From the NCBI GenBank assembly GCA_026014615.1, contig JAOZHZ010000021.1, positions 1 through 64,000 of the forward strand: a stretch of DNA of 64,000 nt, given 5' to 3'. Positions 13,907 to 23,285 of this stretch are shown in pieces. Numbering within the stretch: position 1 is the first letter of the stretch; every line of letters starts with the position of its first letter. Position numbers and translations under genes: made by a program. A model generated the notes under the pieces. The model saw only the letters and a program-made list of their open reading frames with translations, was not told where the DNA came from and searched no databases. This stretch comes from Candidatus Bathyarchaeota archaeon. GTDB lineage: Archaea > Thermoproteota > Bathyarchaeia > Bathyarchaeales > Bathycorpusculaceae.

Positions 13907-16900
13907 TCAGCTTAATCGGGTGAACAACTGCTGCCGTATGTAACCCTTTGAAACGTAACGTTTACCGTCGTTTGAGAAGACACCATCTGCTTTCTGCAAT
14001 TCCACACCACGAGCCAACAACTTCACGGCAGCCACCGTGCTGTACCCCAACTTTTCCGCTAATGCAATTACTGAAATTTGGTCTACGCCCTGCAGGGTAT
14101 TCTTGAAATGCTCTGACAGTTCTACATCGTTTAGCATCTCGTTTACCACGAAATCCAAATCCCCCCCGCGAGCTCTGGAAAGCAGAACATCTAAGACGTG
14201 AATCTTGTCCAGGTTAACGTTTGGAATGAGCGCCATCGTTTTTGCGTTAGACAGGTCCTTTTTCAGGGCAGAGTTGATTTTGTTGATTCGTTTAAGCTTC
14301 CAGGAGTTAGGCGCTTTTTCTTTTCCTACACTCATGAATGTTTGCAACGTTAAAGATTTTGCCAATGCAGCGTATTGGATTAGTGCTTGGATGGCGGCTT
14401 GGGGTTGGTTTAGTTTGATGTAGGACTGGTAGGCTTTGGCGTAAAATTTAGCTGCGTCTAAAGGGTTGCCTTTTTTCTGCAGGTCGTCTGCTTTTGTCTT
14501 GAGTATGTTTCCGCGGTTTTTGCGGTAAACCCTTATGGTTGGAACTGAAACGGCGGTGCTTAGGACACCGATCATGGTTAAGGTGATTAGTATTGTTTGG
14601 ATTGTCCAAAACGGAGAGGACGCAACGGACGAAGAGGGGGAAGGTGACTGAGGCGGTGGGGCTGTTTGAACCGACGCGATTCTATACGTTACGCCGTTCA
14701 CCATCAGTTCATCGGCATACAGCGGTTCCCCAAACCCGTCGGGTTCGAAAGACTCATAATCAAGACCGACTCCAATGAACAGAACCGCAGCATCTCCATA
14801 GTTGGTTTCCCAGTCGCCAAGCGGTTTCCAGTTGCCCTCATAGCCCGATAGGGAATTAACTGCTTCAGACCAATCCCCATTGCCGTTGGTGATGGCTGCC
14901 CATTCACCGTTGTTTGTTTCCTGATAGTGGCTTAGCAGGACAGCATCTGTGAATTCGTCATTGTTTGTATCAAGGTAAAGCAAGAATCGGGGCGCCGCAT
15001 CCTTGTAGGAAGCGTAAACGGAAAATGTTGATAATGAACGTAACGTTTGACCGTACGGGTATAGAGCTATTGCCCATGAACCTGAGTTTGCACCTTTGGG
15101 GATGGATAGTTTTGCAGAGTAGGGACTGGTGTGGGTTTTTTCGTTGGTAAATACTGCTTGTCCGTCATATCGACTGTCGAGTTGCACGTTAATGGAGTCA
15201 GAGGCAGGTTTGGGTGAAACAGGATGGGTCGACGTTGGGGTAGGGATTGAGTTTGGGGTGGGCGTTTGAGTTGCTGGTGTTGGGGCAGGTGTAGGCGGGG
15301 GAGTTTGGGTTACTTGAGGCGTTGCGGAGGGAGTGGAAGTTGATGAAGGGGATTCTGAGGATGATGCATCAGGAGCGTTCGGGTTTGGCTCACTCAAAAA
15401 GGGAATGAAATTCACGGTGCCTATGTCATAGTCATTGTTGAAGTCTATGATTGTCTGTTGTATCGCTTGCGAATCAGTGGTTCCCCACCAATTACTGACT
15501 GCGTTAACGTTGCCTGAAAGACCTGCGTACGATTGACCTGGAGATAAATCGATGTTTTCGTGCGTATTGTTTTCAATATTATTGTTAATTACTGTCATTG
15601 GGGAAGGAATAGCTGATAGATAAAAACCCCACCAGTTTTTAGTTATGGTGTTGTTCTGGATTGTTACTTGGGCGTTTTTAATCTGTGTGTCTGTCCCTGT
15701 TTGGATAGCGTTGATGTTTCGGGTTAGTAGGTTTTTTTCAATTGCTATTGTTCCAGAACTAAAAATTTTGATGCCGGCAAAAGAGCTATCGATGACGTTA
15801 TTATTGATGAAAGCGTTGGTGTTTCCTTCAAGAAGAATTCCGTCCCTGCCGAAAGACTCTTGGGTAATACTATTGCCTGAAATTTCGATTGTGCCGCCCG
15901 ATGTCTCTATTTTGCCGATTAGAGTGTTACCGCAAAATTTTAGATAACAACAGCTGGATTTTATGTCAGTCAACTCGATAACTGTATTTTCGATTATGCA
16001 ACCTGAACTTGTCTGGTCACTCCACCCAGAACTGACAGAAGTAAATTCGATGTAACCACCACCAGTTATTTGGACTCTATCGACACTGCTACCGCGGGCG
16101 CTTAAAGTCCCGTTTACTTTAATGCAGTACTGTTTAAGTTCTACGCGAGCGCCAGCTTCGATGATTAAAGTTGCTCCGCTTCTTACTGCCACATGTCCTG
16201 TAAGAATGTAGGGGCTGCCTGCTTTAGTCCATTGAGTGTCAGAGATAATTACACCATTGACGTATACTGGACCTTGCGAAGCTGAACTGGAAGAGGAATC
16301 TGCTGATATTGGAGAAGCTTGAGAATTTGGCTCTATTAAGAAGGGAACAAAATTTACGGTGCCTAATGAGAATTCGTTTTTAAAATCGTATATTGTCTGG
16401 TTTATTGTTTGTGTTTCGGTTGTGCCCCACCAATTATAAGGAGCATCAAAATTGGTTGAAGTTGACAGTATAAGGTTGTTTTGGCTGTTGTTTTGAATAT
16501 TGTTATAGGTCAGGGTAACCGATGAGGTAGGTCCAGAAACGCCCCATCGGTTGTTAGCGATAGTGTTGTTTTGAATCAAGATATTATTGTAACCGCCGAA
16601 CTCGATTCCGTACCGATTCTCAATAATTAAATTCCGCTCAACTTTCGCATAACCTCCCGCGTTAATACCTGTCCAATAGTGAGAAATAACATTGTCAGAA
16701 ACGTATGCACTACCGCCTAGACTAAGCCCAGTTGCAGTACCGCTATCTTGAGTGATTATGTTATGGGAAATTGTTGGCGCCCCACTGGTTACTGAAATGC
16801 CACCGCCGCTGGAGTTTATGGTATTGTTCAGAATTGTTGCGGAGCCGCCCGTAATAGAAATTACTGTCGTTAAAAACGTATTTTTAAAAATATTTTGGCT

Positions 16901-17365
16901 TATTTTTGGGGACGCATTGTCAATTTTCAAAACTATTTGGTTACAGCTGGTTTTTTCAATTATGCATCCCATATTGGTGTTTTCCATCCAAGGTGTACTT
17001 GTAGATGAAAAAATGACCCCCTGAGTAGTATAAGGGTCGAAGTTTTTGTCTGTGAAGAAAACTATGTTTTCGGCGCTGCTGCCTTTTGCTTTTAGCGTGC
17101 CTCTTATCTGTAAGTAATAAGCGTCGAAGTTAACGGTTACGCCCGGCTCAATAGTTAGGGTTACGCCGTTGTTCACAAGTACGTTCCCAATAAGTATGTA
17201 GGGACTTTTTGCTTTAGTCCACACTGTATCTACACCTATGATACCGTTGACGTTTGTGGAGACTTGTGCGGCACTAAAATTTGCTGCACCCAAAAAAGCG
17301 AACCCACTAACTATTATAGAGATAAGGAATGCACTAAACAGCATATTCCTCATGGCGTGTCCCAT
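13907..17365 (-). CDS. Large beta-helix surface protein with one membrane span and helical/winged-helix cytoplasmic tail
   Basis: 1152 residues. Signal peptide (first about 33). Two homologous right-handed beta-helix halves follow (about 40-350 and 368-660). Each opens with the same unit (VNGIIGVDTVWTKAKSPYIL against VNGVIISDTQWTKAGSPYIL) and closes with NWWGTTE/D. Then come a Ser/Thr/Pro-rich linker (about 665-720), a jelly-roll-like domain with acidic DTNNDEFTD, and a membrane span near 915-940. The final 205 residues would be cytoplasmic: a MIT/TPR-like helical part (ADDLQKKGNPLDAAKFYAKA) and a winged-helix-like end (VIALAEKLGYSTVAAVKLLA). The gene is convergent to vps4. The extracellular part is NosD-like and may bind carbohydrate. 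A link of the tail to the ESCRT machinery is inference. Confidence 0.75.
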   Translation of the reverse strand: MGHAMRNMLFSAFLISIIVSGFAFLGAANFSAAQVSTNVNGIIGVDTVWTKAKSPYILIGNVLVNNGVTLTIEPGVTVNFDAYYLQIRGTLKAKGSSAENIVFFTDKNFDPYTTQGVIFSSTSTPWMENTNMGCIIEKTSCNQIVLKIDNASPKISQNIFKNTFLTTVISITGGSATILNNTINSSGGGISVTSGAPTISHNIITQDSGTATGLSLGGSAYVSDNVISHYWTGINAGGYAKVERNLIIENRYGIEFGGYNNILIQNNTIANNRWGVSGPTSSVTLTYNNIQNNSQNNLILSTSTNFDAPYNWWGTTETQTINQTIYDFKNEFSLGTVNFVPFLIEPNSQASPISADSSSSSASQGPVYVNGVIISDTQWTKAGSPYILTGHVAVRSGATLIIEAGARVELKQYCIKVNGTLSARGSSVDRVQITGGGYIEFTSVSSGWSDQTSSGCIIENTVIELTDIKSSCCYLKFCGNTLIGKIETSGGTIEISGNSITQESFGRDGILLEGNTNAFINNNVIDSSFAGIKIFSSGTIAIEKNLLTRNINAIQTGTDTQIKNAQVTIQNNTITKNWWGFYLSAIPSPMTVINNNIENNTHENIDLSPGQSYAGLSGNVNAVSNWWGTTDSQAIQQTIIDFNNDYDIGTVNFIPFLSEPNPNAPDASSSESPSSTSTPSATPQVTQTPPPTPAPTPATQTPTPNSIPTPTSTHPVSPKPASDSINVQLDSRYDGQAVFTNEKTHTSPYSAKLSIPKGANSGSWAIALYPYGQTLRSLSTFSVYASYKDAAPRFLLYLDTNNDEFTDAVLLSHYQETNNGEWAAITNGNGDWSEAVNSLSGYEGNWKPLGDWETNYGDAAVLFIGVGLDYESFEPDGFGEPLYADELMVNGVTYRIASVQTAPPPQSPSPSSSVASSPFWTIQTILITLTMIGVLSTAVSVPTIRVYRKNRGNILKTKADDLQKKGNPLDAAKFYAKAYQSYIKLNQPQAAIQALIQYAALAKSLTLQTFMSVGKEKAPNSWKLKRINKINSALKKDLSNAKTMALIPNVNLDKIHVLDVLLSRARGGDLDFVVNEMLNDVELSEHFKNTLQGVDQISVIALAEKLGYSTVAAVKLLARGVELQKADGVFSNDGKRYVSKGYIRQQLFTRLS

Positions 17366-17676
17366 TATAACTAATGCAATGTTTCAGTATTATGAATTAT
17401 GGCTTTGCATCCTTCACTGAAGACCTTTTTGGAAAACTGCATCAACCGAATAAGGTAATACGAGAGAAATAACACGTGAAAAGCTACAAGAATCCAGCGA
17501 TGAGGTCATGTCTGGCGGCGGTCAGTAGGTTACGGTACAGGTGAAAAATAAACAATACATTTTTGCTGAGGGTTCGGGTGTGCCGTTGTGTATTTGTGTA
17601 GTTTAAGTCAACACTTTAAGCCGTCAGCTAGCAACGCTTATTAAGACTCCAGAGTCAAGGTGGGACGGTGATTTAT
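17366..17676. other. Intergenic region between divergent genes
   Basis: About 310 bp between the beta-helix gene (leftward) and the unknown rightward gene. It must hold both promoters; an AT-rich stretch near 17,545-17,560 is a weak TATA candidate. GGTGATT just before 17677 is a good ribosome-binding site for the downstream gene. No ORF or RNA gene is evident. Confidence 0.4.
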
Positions 17677-20061
17677 ATGGCCAACCGTAGTTTTGAATCC
17701 ACTCCACCTAATAAACAAACTATTAAAAATCTTGAAGTGAGGAAGGTTTTGGCGAAGCAGCCCCAACGTAACAGAATCAGCTTGATGGTTTCTGTGAAAG
17801 TGTTGGGGGAAGCAAAGCCGGAGGAGCTTTCCAAGGGCACAGCGTATGTTTTTTCTAAAGGAGGCGCGCTTCTTGGGAAAACAGCTTTGAACTCGCAAGG
17901 TACCGCACGGGTAGATGTCAATTTGCCCGTTGTAGAAACGGTGCAGTCTTTGCGTTTGATTGTTGGACCCGACCTAAAGGAAGACGTTACGGCTAGTGCG
18001 TTGCTGCGTCTTGGGGGCGAACAATCATTTGTTCAGGTAGCTCCAAAAGTTTTGCGAAAAGAAGTTGTGGTGCAAGTTATTCCTAAACAGGTGCTCTGTT
18101 GGCTGTTAAGCGCATGCATAGTGCAAGGAAAAGTCATGAAAAAGGTCGCAAGCGGCGGAATAACCATGAACTTGCCTGTCTGCGGAGCGACCATTGAAAT
18201 CTACGAAGTTGACCCTGTCCCCATATTGATTTCTAAGTTGCCGCTTGACATAATCGAACGCATACGAGACTTTCTTGTGTACCCGCCCCCACCGCCTCCA
18301 CCACCGATTAGGCAACGTTACGAGGTAACAGTTGGCCCCGTTCCTCCACAACCGTTGATTCTGGGCGACCATGCGACAAATCAACTTGCCGAGAACGTGG
18401 AGAAGCCAGTGTCGAGGTTGGCGTTGAAGAAAGCCAGTTGCCTTGACGCCTCCATCGAGGACCTTAGCGTTGCATCCACGTTGCTTGCAGGCGAAGAAAT
18501 GAAGAAACTTCGTGTTCTAGCAAACACTACCAACGGAGAGCAGTTCCGACAAATTCTCATAAGCAATGCACCAGTGATCAAGAACATTCTTTGCCTGTTC
18601 CCCTTTGTGAAGGCACACATGGATTTGGTTGCCACAGCGACAACGGCAGAGTGCGACAAGTTCAAAGCGTTGTTTTTCCGCGGGTGTGGAAATCTGGATG
18701 CGCCTGATTTGTACTTTAAGGTGAAGCAGAAGATTTTTGTGCCTTTCCCGCCGATTACAATCTATGCGCCTACCCCTGTACTTTGCAATACTTTCTGGAA
18801 TTACCAGTGTGGAACCCAAGACGTAACATTGTATGTAACGCATCCTCTTGCTAGAGTCTGTCCACCATGCCCACCTGTTAATGCACCTCAAAATTGGGTT
18901 CTGTTCATGGCGATTGGTAATCATCCGCTGAGCAGAATACGCGGTACAGGCGTTTCAGAGGCAGCCACCACGAACTCCACAAATGTGGGCTTGACGGATG
19001 GTGATGCTCCCTTCGGTGAAACGTTGCGCCCAAGAATTGAATTCGACAACAGTCTGCGAGAAGATTTAGGCGTAAAATACTATCAGGTATCTTACCGCAA
19101 AGGAACATCAGGACCCTTCACGCCGATAACAGCCACAATCAACCGGCACTACACGCATGAAGTGGGCGGAGATTTGGTACTGGAAGCGTATAATCTGGGA
19201 CCAAAATCTGAAAAGTCACCAGGAGTTCCGTTGGCAAACACGAATCTGTTTGAGATTCCACCTGCTCTGCCACCCACAGGACAATGGAGCATACCCAACG
19301 CGGTTGAAGACACAGCCAACGCAAAGTTCAAGACCGTAGACTTAGCGTCTTTGCAAGACCCAGGTGTGATTTGGCCTGAGAGCGGTCTGTACCAACTGAA
19401 GATTGACTTGTTTGACGAAAATGGAAACCTTGTCAACATTGATGGCTTAGGCATCTGTTTCCGTGTACCCACCTCCACTGACATTTCTGGAACTGTTGAA
19501 ACCGAAGACGCCACCAGTACACTGCTAACAAACAACGGTGCGTTCTCGCCTACGGGATTGGTGCAGGATGATGACGGTGACGGAAAGAAAAGCATGATTG
19601 TCGCGTTGTACATCGACAACAGCCGTTGCAAAGCAGAGATACCTGCGCCTACACTTGACGGCGTCGCTGCAGGAGATGATTGCGGTGTAATGAAGTATCA
19701 GGTTGGACCGCCACCAGCTGAGGAGCCTTTAGGAACCGTGGAGATGTACTATCGACCTGCTCACCCCGCAGGCGTCGGGTCAGAAGGGTTCGCAACGTAC
19801 ATGTTCTCGTTGACCCGCGGAGGCAATCCTTCGGTGACGTTAAGTTCAGGTCGCACACCTTTGCCCGCCACCTCTATGTCGACCACCCGTTCAGTCAGCG
19901 ATATCTTGGGAACCTGCGACACAGCAGGCTTTGTGGAACACATGCACGTCTACGCTATGGCAACCTCTGGATGGCGCAGGCTATACGAGTACGACGCTGA
20001 AGTGGTTAGAGGATTTGTGCTGGCACCGAAACCCAAAGCCCACGGTCCCCCAAGCCCTTAA
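17677..20061 (+). CDS. Large protein of unknown function
   Basis: 794 residues from the ATG at 17677, preferred over the ATG nine bases earlier because GGTGAT precedes it. I recognise no family. It has no signal peptide and no membrane span. Visible parts: an N-terminal beta-sandwich-like domain (AYVFSKGGALLGKT, SLRLIVGPDL), a segment with VLCWLLSACIVQGKV, a run of eight prolines near residue 210, a helical region (about 240-330), a Cys-rich stretch near 400-415 (VCPPCPPV), and C-terminal beta domains with LVQDDDGDGKKSMIVALYID, an Asp-rich calcium-site-like loop. The layout suggests a multidomain binding or structural protein. It stands alone between the ESCRT-linked surface protein and a NapH-like gene, with good codon quality throughout. 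Confidence 0.8.
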   Translation: MANRSFESTPPNKQTIKNLEVRKVLAKQPQRNRISLMVSVKVLGEAKPEELSKGTAYVFSKGGALLGKTALNSQGTARVDVNLPVVETVQSLRLIVGPDLKEDVTASALLRLGGEQSFVQVAPKVLRKEVVVQVIPKQVLCWLLSACIVQGKVMKKVASGGITMNLPVCGATIEIYEVDPVPILISKLPLDIIERIRDFLVYPPPPPPPPIRQRYEVTVGPVPPQPLILGDHATNQLAENVEKPVSRLALKKASCLDASIEDLSVASTLLAGEEMKKLRVLANTTNGEQFRQILISNAPVIKNILCLFPFVKAHMDLVATATTAECDKFKALFFRGCGNLDAPDLYFKVKQKIFVPFPPITIYAPTPVLCNTFWNYQCGTQDVTLYVTHPLARVCPPCPPVNAPQNWVLFMAIGNHPLSRIRGTGVSEAATTNSTNVGLTDGDAPFGETLRPRIEFDNSLREDLGVKYYQVSYRKGTSGPFTPITATINRHYTHEVGGDLVLEAYNLGPKSEKSPGVPLANTNLFEIPPALPPTGQWSIPNAVEDTANAKFKTVDLASLQDPGVIWPESGLYQLKIDLFDENGNLVNIDGLGICFRVPTSTDISGTVETEDATSTLLTNNGAFSPTGLVQDDDGDGKKSMIVALYIDNSRCKAEIPAPTLDGVAAGDDCGVMKYQVGPPPAEEPLGTVEMYYRPAHPAGVGSEGFATYMFSLTRGGNPSVTLSSGRTPLPATSMSTTRSVSDILGTCDTAGFVEHMHVYAMATSGWRRLYEYDAEVVRGFVLAPKPKAHGPPSP

Positions 20062-20172
20062 ACGCAAACGCTGAAAACCGAATCTCGGTTAGGCTAACCT
20101 AACCACCAACTCTTTTTTCTTTGAGAAAAATTTGCCCAAACAATTTTTGCCGCGCTTCGAAAAAGAAACGAG

Positions 20173-21402
20173 CTAATTTTCTGTTTTCTCCGATTCTAAC
20201 CAATCTCTGGATTTGAAAACATCTTTCCCCGCAAACGACACTTTCAAAGCATCCTTCTGGGGGCACATCTCCACACAACGCAGACACAGCATACATCGAG
20301 ATTCAGTTACGTCACCGCCTTTCTTCTCGTACATGTCTGTAGCTTGGGTGGGGCAAACGCGCTTACAGATGCCGCATTTGGTACATTTCTCCGCGTCCTT
20401 GTTTAACTTGGTTAGGGCGATTTTCTTGAAAGGCTTAAAGGTGCTGAAAAGCGCGGTTAATCCACCAAGGGGGCAGATGCGACAGAAGAACCGTCTGTAC
20501 GCCAAACCCAAAATCGTGATGACTATCAAAACTGCTAGGTTTATGGAGGTCACGTAGAAGCCGCTTATCCAGAAAGGCCCCGAAGTAATCTGGGAGACGT
20601 AGTCGAAGTTCATGCTGCCGATGGCGCATTCCACCAGCACACACAGGGGACGCATCGGGCATACCAGACAGAAGGGCTCGTTGATTCTGCCTACTATGCC
20701 TGCTTCTGTTCCTAGTGGTCCGCCGGGGGTGGTTCCGGGGATGAGTTGGGTGCCGAATATTGCTTGGGAGCCGAAAATGACGCTTAAAATCAGGAAAATG
20801 GCTATGATGATGTATCGGAGTTGTCCGAGTTTGGTGTTGGTTTTTTCTGAGAAAGTGAGGTGTCGTCGTTTGAAGGCTTTTCGAAGGTTAGTCAGCAGGT
20901 CCATGTATAAGCCGAAGGGACAAATCCAGCCGCACCAGAAACGTCCCAGCACAATGGACATTATGATGACCAAGCCGAAGGTTATGGCTAGTTTTTCTAA
21001 GCCTGTGGTGGAGTAGTAGACTGCATAGCCTCGTTGATAGTCCCAGAATGGGAAAATGTAAGCTTGGATTTGCCAGATGGGGCAGGTTACGGTTCGTCCG
21101 TTTGCGTAATAACACGCAAGAATAGGTACGGAGAGACCGTCTGGGAACTGATTGGCAAAGAATTCCGCTCCAACCAGTCGGTCACGGGGTGAAGAACCTA
21201 AAGGTTCCCATACGGGCACGTTGAAGGGTCCCAGAATGAGTCCCATGAAAACAACAACGACGGCGGCTATTTGGATGAAGAGTCGGAGTCTGCTGACGTT
21301 TTTGGTTTTGTTTTTTGTGTACCGCAGAATCGCGAATATGCCTATGCTCACTACCGCAGCGAATATGAGCAGGACCAAGACACTGGAGTTTTCCCAAGGC
21401 AT
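20173..21402 (-). CDS. NapH/CcoG-like membrane 4Fe-4S ferredoxin
   Basis: 409 residues. About six membrane spans carry CxxxCP-type motifs at membrane faces: GRFWCGWICPFGLYMDLL, CLVCPMRPLCVLVECAIG and RRFFCRICPLGGLTALF. The C-terminal domain holds two classic 4Fe-4S sites (CTKCGICKRVCPTQA and CMLCLRCVEMCPQKDA). NapH-type proteins move electrons between quinol or ferredoxin and an extracytoplasmic partner. The preceding gene, 18 bp upstream in the same direction, encodes a secreted, membrane-anchored protein that is probably that partner. The terminal oxidoreductase is not identifiable here. Confidence 0.85.
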   Translation of the reverse strand: MPWENSSVLVLLIFAAVVSIGIFAILRYTKNKTKNVSRLRLFIQIAAVVVVFMGLILGPFNVPVWEPLGSSPRDRLVGAEFFANQFPDGLSVPILACYYANGRTVTCPIWQIQAYIFPFWDYQRGYAVYYSTTGLEKLAITFGLVIIMSIVLGRFWCGWICPFGLYMDLLTNLRKAFKRRHLTFSEKTNTKLGQLRYIIIAIFLILSVIFGSQAIFGTQLIPGTTPGGPLGTEAGIVGRINEPFCLVCPMRPLCVLVECAIGSMNFDYVSQITSGPFWISGFYVTSINLAVLIVITILGLAYRRFFCRICPLGGLTALFSTFKPFKKIALTKLNKDAEKCTKCGICKRVCPTQATDMYEKKGGDVTESRCMLCLRCVEMCPQKDALKVSFAGKDVFKSRDWLESEKTEN

Positions 21403-21420
21403 ACTCGTTTTTTCCTAAGC

Positions 21421-22149
21421 TCATTCATGTTTTGGATGTTGGTTTATTAGTTTATCCAATTGCCACGAACCGTTCGGTTCATTTTTCTTTTTGGCGACTA
21501 CGGCTAAAACAACCACAACTGTGACGGCTGCCGCTGTTGTTATGGCTACTGAATGCTGCTCGTAAAAGGGTTTCGCGGAGTCCTCTGCGTCGCCGAAGGA
21601 TTCAGGCAGGTTAAAGTAGAATATTGAAACGTTGTTTTTTGCTCCTGTTACGATCAACGTGTGGTCTGCTGAAACGGTCCAGCCTTCATTTATTCCTATG
21701 AAATCTTCATCGAAGAGGACGCTCCATTCGCCGCTTCTCAATGCTGAGCCAAAATTGAATTCTTGCACGCCTTCCCCAGTCACCGTGTATCTGAACAGAA
21801 GCCCTCTGATGGTGCTGTTTGAGAGGGCAGACTCATCAAAGTTGCTATACTCGGTGATTGTTATGTCGGAGTTTTGGGCTGACGCTTTGAGGTTGGATGT
21901 TTGCGTTGATCCGTTGATGCTCAGGTCCATGAAGTTCCAGAAGCCGTCTTCTAGAGTTGCTTGTTTGTAGGTGCCGTTTAAGGCGAAGCGGATGGTACCT
22001 TGCAGTTCAGGGATGGCAAATTCGTCTTTTGGTCCGAAGTTGGTTTCGGTTTGTGCTTGAGCAGGAATGTAAGTTGAAAAGAGGAGTAAGGCGAGTGTGA
22101 GGGCTGCCGTAATGGTTGATAGCAGAAGTTTTTGTTTACGTGTTGTCAA
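21421..22149 (-). CDS. Secreted, C-terminally anchored hypothetical protein
   Basis: 242 residues. N-terminal signal peptide with cleavage probable after PAQAQ (about residue 32). A beta-rich extracytoplasmic domain carries several N-glycosylation sequons (NGT, NGS, NNV). A C-terminal span (about 200-222, ITTAAAVTVVVVLAVV) is followed by a basic tail. No catalytic motif is visible. It is co-directional with, and 18 bp before, the NapH-like ferredoxin, so it likely works at the outer face with that electron carrier. Confidence 0.7.
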   Translation of the reverse strand: MTTRKQKLLLSTITAALTLALLLFSTYIPAQAQTETNFGPKDEFAIPELQGTIRFALNGTYKQATLEDGFWNFMDLSINGSTQTSNLKASAQNSDITITEYSNFDESALSNSTIRGLLFRYTVTGEGVQEFNFGSALRSGEWSVLFDEDFIGINEGWTVSADHTLIVTGAKNNVSIFYFNLPESFGDAEDSAKPFYEQHSVAITTAAAVTVVVVLAVVAKKKNEPNGSWQLDKLINQHPKHE

Positions 22150-22281
22150 ACTTGCGCAACCGTCTCAACGGTATTAAAGGTTGATTTGGCTATAACTTTT
22201 TTGTTGAATAAACTGTTTGCTGGCTGTCACTGTTAAAAGCGGAAAGTTCTGTTAACAATACTTTTAAGGGAATTGCCACAG

Positions 22282-22860
22282 ATGAAAAGACATTCTGAGG
22301 GCTTTGACATGAAGATGCGCATCATAAAGCTGACTCCTGAATTCCTTGTGGAGAGACTGCAGGGAAAAACCTCGTTATACTCGAATTTGCCAAGCGATAC
22401 GGAGCTTTTAGACATAAAATACGACTTGTTCTCTAAACAGGTAACTGCGGTTGTCAGAAGCGAGAGCTTTGAGGACATCGCAGACACGTTTCCGATTCCA
22501 GAGTTCAGTTTGACGTATTCGCCAAGCGCCAAAAATTCAGCAGCACCTTCGCTTTCACCCACACCTACTCCACTCATACCTCAAACCAAACCTACCCTAA
22601 CGTCGGTTGTGAAACCTCAGCCCGTTCCCGAAAAGAAGCCGCCTGTTTCGACAAAAACGGACACAAGCATGACTGAGGAAGAGTTTACGGAGGACCAGCG
22701 GAATCTGTTGAGTTTTTCTGTTGACGGGGATTTTGTTGTAATAAAGCCTGTTAGGTTTCTGAAAGGTGAATGGGAAGACATCAACGACACAGTGAGGAGT
22801 TTAGGCGGCAGATGGGTGAAAGGCGACATAATCAGCTACTGGGAAGTACCACGCCCATAA
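22282..22860 (+). CDS. Hypothetical protein with proline-rich linker and C-terminal alpha/beta unit
   Basis: About 192 residues from the ATG at 22282; GGGA lies ten bases upstream, and an in-frame TTG at 22273 is the alternative. An N-terminal beta-alpha unit (FLVERLQGKTSLYSNLPSDT) is followed by a Pro/Ser/Thr linker (about 80-125) and a C-terminal block, VIKPVRFLKGEWEDINDTVR then GGRWVKGDIISYWEVP. I do not recognise the family. The tail looks like a small nucleic-acid or peptide-binding fold, but nothing proves it. No operon partner. Confidence 0.65.
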   Translation: MKRHSEGFDMKMRIIKLTPEFLVERLQGKTSLYSNLPSDTELLDIKYDLFSKQVTAVVRSESFEDIADTFPIPEFSLTYSPSAKNSAAPSLSPTPTPLIPQTKPTLTSVVKPQPVPEKKPPVSTKTDTSMTEEEFTEDQRNLLSFSVDGDFVVIKPVRFLKGEWEDINDTVRSLGGRWVKGDIISYWEVPRP

Positions 22861-22895
22861 ACAAGTTGCCTCGCTTTTCTTTGTTTTAAAAGTTA

Positions 22896-22990
22896 GCGTT
22901 AGGGTGCCATGGCCTGCTTGGGGGGAAGTGTTGCATTCGGGGGAGTTCTCAACCGTGACACCCTAAGCTGTACTGCTAATGGGTTTTTTT
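22896..22990 (+). ncRNA. Candidate small structured RNA
   Basis: In a 425-bp gap, two arms pair perfectly over eight bases: TTAGGGTG at 22899-22906 and CACCCTAA at 22959-22966. They enclose a G-rich 50-nt segment. A T7 run at 22984-22990 could end transcription. A TATA-like TTTTAAAAG lies just upstream (22884-22892), although its predicted start falls inside the left arm, which weakens the case. It is not a tRNA: no T-arm signature. No match to SRP or RNase P RNA is apparent. Confidence 0.25.
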
Positions 22991-23199
22991 GATAGATAAT
23001 AATTGTTGCAAAGAACAGTTCGCTTGTTTGCCAAGCGGAGCAGGAAAGAAAATAAGAACATTTAGTACGTTCGGGCAAGTTGTTTTAAGCAACGCTCCAA
23101 TTCGTAGGTTGACAAAAACGCTGGTTAAGCTACGTTTCGACCTGACCCCTGCTCCTCTACACTTCAACATGTTTTTGAACTGAAAATTCTTCAATAGCG
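22991..23199. other. Non-coding stretch with an integrase-tag-like translation
   Basis: The plus-strand frame at 22989-23183 contains GAGKKIRTFSTFGQVVLSNA. It resembles the GxGxxIRTxD-type N-terminal tag often seen on annotated recombinases or as a spurious ORF in archaeal and bacterial genomes. No recombinase core follows. I treat it as non-coding, possibly a decayed insertion. Confidence 0.25.
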
Positions 23200-23257
23200 T
23201 AGACCCCCTATAGTTTCTGCATAGATATGATATTAGCATCCAAATAGGCTGCAAATA
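23200..23257 (+). repeat. 58-bp dispersed element, copy A
   Basis: It begins TAGACCCCCTATAGTTTCTG and ends CCAAATAGGCTGCAAATA. The first 26 and last 20 bases are identical to the reverse complement of 46012-46069, with a 12-base divergent centre and equal total length. It lies just downstream of the NSUN gene 3' end. Function unknown. Confidence 0.8.
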
Positions 23258-23285
23258 TGAAGGCAGAAGGAATTTTTGGTTGAAG

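Noticed and set aside
14740-14760. GGGTTCGAA, a T-arm-like sequence suggesting a tRNA
   Set aside because: It lies inside the beta-helix gene and no cloverleaf or acceptor stem can be formed around it.
22896-22968. tRNA, because the arms are 73 nt apart
   Set aside because: The T-loop and T-stem cannot form (GGGAG opposite CCGTG) and no anticodon arm is recognisable.
22976-23254. 92-codon minus-strand frame
   Set aside because: It runs across the integrase-tag-like region and the 58-bp element, and its composition is not protein-like.
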